Assembly: GCA_029582155.1 (NCBI GenBank)
Contig: CM055905.1
Location: forward strand, 67,787,618 to 67,851,617
DNA: 64,000 bases
Reading direction: 5' to 3'
DNA from: Panopea generosa
Lineage: Eukaryota > Mollusca > Bivalvia > Adapedonta > Hiatellidae
Shown here: positions 60,401 through 64,000 of the stretch, in pieces
Layout: every line of letters begins with the position of its first letter
Numbering within the stretch: the stretch's first letter is position 1
The notes under the pieces: generated by a model
The model's input: only the letters and a program-made list of their open reading frames with translations
What the model was told of the DNA's origin: nothing
Database searches by the model: none
Position numbers and translations under genes: made by a program

Positions 60401-63400
60401 AAGTTTGTGGTTATATTGTAAAAAAACATTACATTGTTTGTCGTTCTGTGTTGAGAACAAACAATACAATGTTTCTAGTTATATTGTAAACAGTAAAATG
60501 TATGTAGTTAATTATATTGAAAACAATCAGTACATGTATATTAATGAAACACATTCTGGGTAATGCAATATGTTCCAAAATATTATATCAATAAACCTAG
60601 TATGTTCAAATTCATTTATCTTTTGTAGTCAAACAAAAAGTCTGTCTGAAACAAACTTGCATCATATTGTATCAAAGCATTTAAAATGCAAGAACAGATG
60701 CTTAATGCAAACAGCTAATTAGATAAGATTTGTGATTATATTATGATTTGTCATATTTAAATAACAAGTCAACCAGCCATGTTTTTCACTCTCACTATAA
60801 TTACTATTACCACTATAATTACTGTTACTACCATATTTTTTAAAATGTTTGTATTTAATATTGATATGTACTTTTTCATGTGCCTTATGTATTTGAATAT
60901 GTTATTTATGGTTAAAAGCTTTTGTAATGAATGTTCTATTCATATATAAGCATTTCTTGCTTTATGCTGGGATATCAGTTAGGATCAGCTTGCGCATTTT
61001 TTCTGAGCTGATAGTTCAGTATATAGCGTAAAATAATGAATTGCCATCCTATTACCATCCATTGTGAGACATGAGTTGTTCATTTTTTATGTTTGTCATG
61101 TTCTTTGTGTAATACTATTATATATGCTGCTCTCCAACACTGGAGGAAATAAAGAATAAATAATTATATCACTTTAAATTTTAAATTATTTCTTAAAGTG
61201 ATTGTTTTGAAATGCTCACTTTATAAACATTCTGAAACAAATTATGGAAATGCTCACTTTACAACAACTCTGAAACAAATTACAGAAATGCTCATTTTAC
61301 AACAATTCTGAAACAAATTATGGAAAATTGATATTCTAATCATGCTGATCATCAGACAATATTTTTTTTTATTTACAAACTCAAAAGTGCCAGTCTTTTC
61401 ATAGACTTTTTGGAGAATGCATAGATTTCATTGATAATCTCTAAACTTCCCTGATATTGATAAATATTACATTTCCCTCACCAATTTAAATTTAGCTCAT
61501 GCTAATGAATGCTAATGTCAACAAGATAGATTAACAGTAACAGAAGTATCCAGGGAGGTAGTTGGCTGTGGAGCCTTTCTGGGGTGGAGTAGGGTGAGGT
61601 GAGGTGGAAGGAAAAAAACATTTGTTTAATGATTATAACTTACTTCAATGTGTTTAAATACTTACTCCCTTGAAAAGGATGAGAAAAAATACATATGTCA
61701 GTGTCTGTTCTAGCGTTTGCACAATGAAAGCGCAAAATTAGAAAAACAGTTTGAAATGTCCAAGACAAGGCTTCACATAATTATTCTATTGTTAGATGCA
61801 ATGTATTAAGTGTAACTTACTTGCTGTAGCTCTGGTGCAGGTGACTGCATCGCCCATAACTGTGGCCACTCCAAAATCTCCCAATACAAGGCTTTCATCC
61901 GGTTGAACATACATATTGTTTGGGCGAACATCCCTGAAATTATGATTATATCATACAAAACTTAATATAATTTGTCAACATTCTTGGTTGCCAATGTAGA
62001 GTTCAACCACCTGTAAATTGGTGCAGTTAAAGGCCCATTAAGCCTCGAAATGGTCGTTTTTAATAATAATCTAAGTCAGTTTTACTCATCAAGATGACAG
62101 ATTATATGTTTATTCGACCACTGAGAAAGCTTGCAAATAAAAAAGTAAATATACAGTAAATTATCTTACAAAATTACAAATTAATGGTCGTCTATTTCTA
62201 AAAGACACCTTCGGCAGACAACAGGGACTCACGAAGCTTGTTCGGAATTGCAGCGGTCGGTCATTCATGCACAAATTATTTCAAGAGAGCACAGCACGAG
62301 GGATTGTAGGGGATGTGTTTAGAAACTATCAAATGCTTGCAGATAGACAGTTATTAAACACATCCCTTTTATTCTCCTCAGCGTAGACCAAGAATTTATT
62401 ATTTAATTTGTTGACTGTACTAAGCCAAAACCCCATTGGTATCCTCTCAATATTAGCAGTAAGAAAATGATTCATTACATAATAGTGTGTGCGAGAATAT
62501 TAAATACATTTGTATATATTATGATTGTGGATCCTCGGCAAAAGTTACCAGACCAAACAAGCATAATACCGAGCATTCGGTGCTCATTGTTTTTCAAACA
62601 TGGAATAAATAATATATGCTGCCTGCGCTCATGAAAACGATACATTTTTATCGCAGACATCAATATTTATTTTTCGAAAAAAAAAATTTAAAAAACAAGA
62701 ATTCGATAATTCTAAATAAAAAAAAATGTACCTGTGGATTATTTTCTTCTTGTGAACATAAACAAGGGCCTCTATGATCTGTCCCATCCATTGTTTAATC
62801 TTCTGTAATACAAATACAGCATCTAAATCAATGCAATATATTCGTTTTATATTTTTGTAGAGGATGTTTTACATAAACTCAATATAAAGTGTGACCTGTT
62901 TGATTCAGTCCATAGTGTGTCTTACTTTCAATCCAGGGGTCGTGTGTTGGAACCCCCACCCATACTGTAGTTCTATCATGGAGTACATGTGTACCAGTTT
63001 ATCTGCAATTTCCGTAATTAGGAAAGTATTATTTTGACTTTTTAAAGTTTTCAGTTGTCTTAATTGTAAAAGTAACTCATTATCAGACCAGTTTTACTTA
63101 GTGCTTATGTTAATATTGAAAATAAATCATCACATGTGATACCACTGACCACAACGAGCATAATCAAAATGGCAGATGAATAGGTAATTGTTCACAACAA
63201 GCGCGGCAAATCCGATATTTTAAAACATTTAAAACATGTCACCGAAGAGATGTTAGGATGCAAACAGACAAGCCCATCAACAACCATTTTGTAGGACATG
63301 TTGATGATGATATCCAGTAGCCATTGTACAGAAAATATACAATGAGGGGAAAACATACAGGCTTCTTGTGGAAGACATTTGGATGCAAAGTCTAAACACA

Positions 63401-64000
63401 AAAACACCAAATGGATATAATGTTAAATCAAATTTTACATACTAGCTCTGTAAATGACTTACTTATAATTGGAACTCTGTATGTATCTTAATGTCAATTG
63501 ATGTTGCTAACGTCATGTCATTTCCTTTTTAATGTTTTGACATTACGTCATTTCCTGTCAGTTATTCAGTTAAACTTTACAAAATGGATGTGACATAGTT
63601 CTTAAAAGACTGTGATTTTCCTGATGAAGGCGTAAGCCAAATATTTGTGAAAAAAAAAAGAGTTTATTATAGACATTGATATTATATTTTCTTCCATTCG
63701 GAATACTGATAGTAATTTTTTAACACTTGTTTTTCTCATGGTACCCACCTCTATATACAGTTTATCTAAGCTTGATAAATCATCCAATTAGAAAAGACTT
63801 TCAAAACAAGATCAAAAGTGCACTGATGACAGACGGTGCTATAGGCAATGTAAGCACTTAGTAACTGACCTTTGGCCTGTGGCTTGTAGAGCTACAACAA
63901 TACAATGAGTGCCCAATTATTCTACTTACTGTTTCATCTATGACCTCTTTTTTCTCCCGACACTTTGAAAGAACATTTTCCAGGGTGCCTTTCGGAAAGT
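30590..64000 (-). CDS. STKLD1: Kinase-like plus armadillo-repeat protein, STKLD1-like, 18 exons seen
   Basis: Protein kinase-like domain followed by armadillo repeats, about 620 residues visible with the N-lobe start off the right edge. Exons from 5' to 3' on the minus strand: 63,930-64,000+; 62,732-62,802; 61,821-61,933; 59,809-60,002; 57,908-57,981; 56,777-56,886; 55,459-55,485; 50,943-51,084; 50,211-50,308; 46,342-46,403; 44,638-44,704; 42,240-42,368; 40,754-40,882; 40,200-40,331; 38,715-38,867; 35,821-35,907; 34,191-34,273; 30,590-30,712 (stop TGA). Junctions are GT-AG and phases agree throughout; only the donor at 35,821/35,828 is ambiguous. Human STKLD1 (about 680 residues) has this architecture and sits by the Surfeit genes, which supports the name. 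The assignment is by architecture and neighbourhood, without alignment. Confidence 0.85.
31244..31406. mobile_element. MITE family GGCCATTATAAATTAATTGC
   Basis: Inverted ends of about 35 bp read TAAGGCCATTATAAATTAAT and, inverted, ATTCATTATGGCCTAA, around a G-rich core (GGGGAGGGCGGGAGG). Further copies: 36,705-36,871; 44,743-44,908; 45,000-45,220; 45,420-45,592; 46,443-46,619; 57,012-57,210. Fragments at 22,767, 40,490, 50,515 and 57,829. Confidence 0.85.
31661..31842. mobile_element. MITE family TACAGTCAAACCTGT
   Basis: About 180 bp with ends TACAGTCAAACCTGTCTTAA and its inverse (here decayed to GGATCGGCTGTA). The body contains AAGACAGGTTGTTG and TGGCTGCTTAAGACAAGTGG. TA is duplicated at both ends, as for Tc1/mariner-type elements. 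Other copies: 33,088-33,271; 33,814-33,983; 34,644-34,813; 39,915-40,095; 42,009-42,191; 51,969-52,155; 57,358-57,540, and partial ones at 45,349, 45,649, 52,590, 57,213 and 58,007. Confidence 0.88.
33088..33271. mobile_element. MITE family TACAGTCAAACCTGT
   Basis: Copy with a damaged left end (ATTCAAACCTATCTTAAGC) and an intact right end (CACAGGTTTGACTGTA form). Directly followed by a family A SINE at 33,285. Confidence 0.8.
33285..33510 (-). mobile_element. tRNA-derived SINE (family A), full length
   Basis: Minus-strand head has an A box TGGCCAAGTGGTCTAAGG and a B box GGTTCGAGTCC about 50 bases apart, typical of a tRNA-derived RNA polymerase III promoter with a long variable arm (Leu/Ser-like). 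The 3' tail is GAGAATTTTATTTTGGC-like. Other copies: 2,980-3,130, 3,955-4,070, 7,320-7,500, 36,352-36,590, 37,705-37,915 and 37,950-38,070. Confidence 0.85.
33814..33983. mobile_element. MITE family TACAGTCAAACCTGT
   Basis: Inserted immediately beside a third MITE type whose end reads TTGGTGAAACAGAAGCC. Ends TACAGTCACACCTGT and GGTTTGGCTGCATA. Confidence 0.8.
34448..34474 (+). repeat. 27-base poly-G tract
   Basis: An unbroken run of 27 G inside a degenerate GGCC-type MITE (flanks CTAGATTTCCATATAAATTA and AATCTAGGAATTTATTTATT). It can form G-quadruplexes, and its exact length is prone to assembly error. Confidence 0.95.
34644..34813. mobile_element. MITE family TACAGTCAAACCTGT
   Basis: Left end perfect (TACAGTCAAACCTGTC), right end decayed (AGGGTTGGCTATA). 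Lies between STKLD1-like exons 16 and 17. Confidence 0.8.
35214..35413. mobile_element. MITE with CTGTTTCACCAAC ends
   Basis: Left end GGCTCCTGTTTCACCAACTG, right end with the inverse of CTTCTGTTTCGC. The core contains CATATGCAGTTCTACTGGAA and CATGATCACCTG. The same core recurs at 3,463-3,600, 33,610-33,808, 35,957-36,070, 36,290-36,625 and 51,850-52,190, so this is a moderately abundant family. Confidence 0.75.
35520..35805. repeat. ~59-bp tandem repeat next to a STKLD1-like exon
   Basis: About five copies of a unit containing TATAATATTGCCACTCGCCA and GCATGATTCAATCCAACACA. It ends about 15 bp from the exon at 35,821-35,907, in the donor-side intron. Confidence 0.9.
36352..36590 (-). mobile_element. 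Family A SINE nested in a MITE
   Basis: Complete SINE (A box TGGCCGAGTGGTCTAAGG, B box GGTTCAAGTCT on minus) inserted in a MITE of the CTGTTTCACCAAC family, whose halves lie at about 36,290-36,351 and 36,591-36,625 (ending GTTGGTGAAACAGACGCC). Confidence 0.8.
36935..37335. repeat. Purine-rich minisatellite
   Basis: Degenerate ~18-20-bp units of the form GAATAGAAGAGGCAAAAAAT. The two strands show strong purine/pyrimidine asymmetry over 400 bp. Confidence 0.9.
37705..38070 (-). mobile_element. Two family A SINEs, one truncated, in tandem
   Basis: The first (37,705-37,915) keeps the tail AATGGGGTTTAATGCCATTT and a B box GATTCGAGTCTCG. The second (37,950-38,070) keeps head features (B box GGTCCGAATCCC and CTCAGTGGTCTAATG) without a tail. 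Confidence 0.75.
38715..46403 (-). CDS. STKLD1: STKLD1-like armadillo-repeat exons
   Basis: 46,342-46,403 and 44,638-44,704 together form one repeat (DVQFVAASLLMAMAAN). 42,240-42,368 (AQLCSTCLNALWGLNV), 40,754-40,882 (VAEAACAAMLALSLD), 40,200-40,331 (KVVKNSCLALASLVEID) and 38,715-38,867 (NAEVVESVVTLLMELAEY) each carry about one armadillo repeat of 42-51 residues ending in a helix of the ALxxL type. All four begin and end in phase 1. Confidence 0.9.
38868..39400. repeat. ~69-bp tandem repeat copied from an exon and its acceptor
   Basis: About eight units directly upstream (on the minus strand) of the exon at 38,715-38,867. Each repeats the last intron bases with the AG, then the first ~35 exon bases (ACTCTGTATGCAGACTCCTC on the plus strand), then a spacer AGACAGATAACAGTTTTATG. 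Each unit therefore carries a copy of the acceptor and the first eleven codons. Confidence 0.92.
39527..39905 (+). mobile_element. Three head-to-tail tRNA-like SINE units (family D)
   Basis: Each unit has an A-box-like form (TGGTCCAGGGGTAGAGCA at 39,810), a B-box-like TTCAATCC or TTTAATCC, then GTGTCCTTGAGCAAGA. Related single copies: 50,660-50,770 (plus), 42,590-42,715 (minus), 32,875-33,015 (minus) and the short head at 13,045-13,095 (minus). Confidence 0.7.
39915..40095. mobile_element. MITE family TACAGTCAAACCTGT
   Basis: Near-complete copy ending about 105 bp from the exon at 40,200-40,331. Right end GACAGGTTGGACTGTA. Confidence 0.85.
41010..41308 (-). mobile_element. tRNA-derived SINE (family B), full length
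   Basis: The minus-strand head begins GGGCACGATTAGTTCAGTCG, with A-box-like TTAGTTCAGTCGGTTA and B box GAGTTCGAATCCCCC. The body runs through GAGTACTGGTTAATCCCAGG to the 3' end GACGCTAAATATTCAATCAG and a (CAAT)n tail. This is the most complete copy in the window. Confidence 0.88.
42009..42191. mobile_element. MITE family TACAGTCAAACCTGT
   Basis: Ends TGCAATCAAACCTGT and CAGGTTTGATTGTATA. Ends 49 bp from the exon at 42,240-42,368, on its donor side. Confidence 0.82.
42890..44170. repeat. 1.3-kb minisatellite, 19-bp unit
   Basis: About 65 units of GTCAGTGCTCAACTCAAGA with recurrent variants (GTGCT/GAGCT, ACTCAA/ACTAAA). Long open frames on the plus strand are a by-product of the short stop-poor unit and are not genes. 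Confidence 0.95.
44345..44615 (-). mobile_element. tRNA-derived SINE (family B), diverged
   Basis: The body matches the copy at 41,010-41,308 (CACTTGAATCAGTGATGAGA on plus). The B-box area reads GAGTTTGAACCCTAACC on minus and is decayed. Confidence 0.75.
45835..46232. repeat. 0.4-kb minisatellite, 16-bp unit
   Basis: About 25 units of GGGACTGGGATAGACA / GGGACTGGGACAGACA, G-rich on the plus strand, ending 110 bp before the exon at 46,342-46,403. Confidence 0.95.
46443..46619. mobile_element. MITE family GGCCATTATAAATTAATTGC
   Basis: Complete copy, 40 bp from the acceptor of the exon at 46,342-46,403. Confidence 0.85.
47040..47440. repeat. Minisatellite with TTATTTGGCACTGTAA units
   Basis: Roughly twelve degenerate 25-30-bp units of the form AGGTCAAGGTTATTTGGCAC, interrupted once near 47,110-47,200. 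Confidence 0.85.
48429..48494. repeat. (TTGA)n microsatellite
   Basis: About 16 tetranucleotide units with two CTGA variants. Confidence 0.95.
48615..49090. mobile_element. Dispersed repeat shared with 62,027-62,700
   Basis: Both copies contain the order CTCTCA(G/A)TATT, GCATAT/GTATAT, CTCATTG(A/T)TTTTCA, GCAGACATCAATAT. One end reads TTTAATGAGGCTTTAA (49,073-49,090). The other copy starts TTAAAGGCCCATTAAGCCTC (62,027), which is its inverse. Probably a TIR element truncated at opposite ends. Confidence 0.55.
49595..49815 (+). mobile_element. tRNA-derived SINE (family C), head missing
   Basis: Begins at the body (ACCTTCCTCGCTAGGCACTC) and runs to TGATGCTTAACACCATACAA. Confidence 0.78.
50211..56886 (-). 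CDS. STKLD1: STKLD1-like linker and first helical-repeat exons, with a 27-nt microexon
   Basis: 56,777-56,886 encodes a charged linker (EMSDATQLEKRKRLQSAST). 55,459-55,485 is a 27-nt microexon (IKEEEQSR) bounded by AG and GTAAGT. 50,943-51,084 starts the helical repeats (VMCVLEYLARMVDYETCVKD), and 50,211-50,308 continues them (VVGCKVLNSLVMS). Removing the microexon keeps the reading frame, since its length is a multiple of three with the same phase on both sides. Confidence 0.85.
51538..51846 (+). mobile_element. tRNA-derived SINE (family C), full length
   Basis: Head GCAGCGGTGGTTTAGTGGGA contains an A box (TGGTTTAGTGGGAGAGCG). The B box is TGTTCAATCCCC. The body ends in GAAAGCGACGCTAAACATCA. 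Other copies: 20,600-20,925 and 49,595-49,815 (plus), 59,006-59,240 (minus). Confidence 0.88.
51850..52190. mobile_element. CTGTTTCACCAAC-type MITE split by a TACAGTCAAACCTGT MITE
   Basis: The outer element is present as 51,850-51,968 and 52,156-52,190. The inner one (51,969-52,155) is complete and flanked by TA on both sides, showing insertion order and a TA target. Confidence 0.8.
53363..53811. mobile_element. MITE with TTAAAGGGATTATATTGGC ends, TTAA-flanked
   Basis: Left TTAAAGGGATTATATTGGCA and right TTGCCAACATAATCCCTTTAA are inverted repeats with TTAA borders, 449 bp. A 5' part of a second copy lies at 58,134-58,345. Confidence 0.85.
54405..54620. repeat. 32-bp minisatellite
   Basis: Seven units of GAACATGAATGTAATTGCAA with AGCTGGGA/AACTGGCA variants. 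Confidence 0.9.
54715..55275. repeat. 33-bp minisatellite
   Basis: About 17 units of GGAGTAACTACAATGGTATA followed by ACAGATGAATGTT. The period is a multiple of three, so it appears open in two frames, but a TAG-bearing unit variant (GTTAGATT) breaks the longest frame and there is no splice context. Confidence 0.93.
55690..56660. repeat. 46-bp minisatellite
   Basis: About 19 units of CACTGAAATATCTGTCACAG followed by AAACATGATTCTGTCACTACCAATGA in part. The array runs to about 120 bp before the donor side of the exon at 56,777-56,886. Confidence 0.93.
57213..57540. mobile_element. Two adjacent TACAGTCAAACCTGT MITEs, first one truncated
   Basis: A partial copy (57,213-57,345) is followed by a full one (57,358-57,540, right end CACAGGTTTGACTGTA). 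The partial copy directly abuts a GGCC-type MITE (57,012-57,210). Confidence 0.8.
57908..64000 (-). CDS. STKLD1: STKLD1-like kinase domain exons
   Basis: Five exons. 63,930-64,000 encodes the hinge side (KGTLENVLSKCREKKEVIDE). 62,732-62,802 encodes helix E (WMGQIIEALVYVHKKKIIH) and the start of HRD. 61,821-61,933 gives the catalytic loop HRDVRPNN and metal-binding DFG (VLGDFGVAT). 59,809-60,002 gives the APE motif (MKYMAPEV) and DVWSLGCILFELVT. 57,908-57,981 ends the C-lobe with LNHAQRPTA. The loop Lys of HRDxKxxN is Arg, while HRD Asp, Asn and DFG Asp are kept. Activity is therefore uncertain and may be weak or absent. Confidence 0.9.
58350..58705. repeat. ~135-bp direct repeat, 2.6 copies
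   Basis: Units contain GTGAAGATTCAACAAAA, ATAAAGGGAGATAATTAAAA and CTTCCTCACAATGTCCTCTG in order. Likely the end of a dispersed element. No coding evidence. Confidence 0.75.
59006..59240 (-). mobile_element. tRNA-derived SINE (family C), minus strand
   Basis: Head at the right end (minus TGGTCTAGTGGTAGAGCG form), body ending at TGAGACAGTATTCAAAGCAC on the plus strand. Confidence 0.78.
60090..60500. repeat. ~31-bp minisatellite, ACAATGTTTGTAGTT unit
   Basis: About thirteen units of ACAATACAATGTTTGTAGTT with variable CTGTTGCATACAA / CATTCGCATAAAA spacers. Begins about 90 bp from the acceptor of the kinase exon at 59,809-60,002. Confidence 0.93.
60500..61820. other. STKLD1-like intron without recognised elements
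   Basis: AT-rich intron sequence. A short triple repeat of GAAATGCTCACTTTA / ACAAATTA(T/C)(G/A)GAA at 61,210-61,325 is the only structure noticed. Confidence 0.5.

Overview
The window is eukaryotic: AT-rich, intron-rich, and dense with tRNA-derived SINEs, MITEs and minisatellites. Gene structure and repeat style suggest an invertebrate, most likely a mollusc and possibly a bivalve. This rests on general resemblance, since no species marker was identified. Four protein genes can be reconstructed exon by exon. RPL7A is on the minus strand (coding exons from about 14,347 down to 5,172, with the last exon off the left edge). MED22/SURF5 is on the plus strand (19,994-23,407), SNAPC5 on the plus strand (23,641-24,051), and a kinase-like plus armadillo-repeat gene that best fits STKLD1 on the minus strand (30,590 to beyond 64,000).

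RPL7A (SURF3), MED22 (SURF5) and STKLD1 are also neighbours in the vertebrate Surfeit region. RPL7A and MED22 are divergent here, as they are there. The window therefore looks like an invertebrate Surfeit-type block with SNAPC5 placed 233 bp behind MED22.

The most striking content is in the RPL7A introns. Nineteen predicted small nucleolar RNAs, all in the sense orientation of the host, fall into four families. There are four H/ACA RNAs sharing one pocket that matches a conserved 18S segment, five U24 (SNORD24)-like box C/D RNAs, and five C/D RNAs with a 14-nt guide for a conserved 28S segment. The last five C/D RNAs have a less certain target. Vertebrate RPL7A also carries U24 and the U36 family, so the host-guest link is ancient, but the copy numbers here come from local tandem duplication.

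Layout: 1-5,170, last visible RPL7A intron with ten C/D snoRNAs in SINE-bearing duplicated units; 5,172-6,633, RPL7A exons 6 and 5; 6,634-12,173, intron 4 with four H/ACA and five U24-like snoRNAs; 12,174-14,369, RPL7A exons 4 to 1; 14,554-17,138, a composite element with long direct repeats and a 4-bp target duplication; 17,139-19,972, upstream of MED22, with a LINE remnant; 19,973-24,282, MED22, SNAPC5 and its amplified tail; 24,283-25,512, a transposon inside that tail array; 25,519-30,589, intergenic repeats; 30,590-64,000, the STKLD1-like gene, whose introns hold about ten minisatellites and many MITE and SINE copies.
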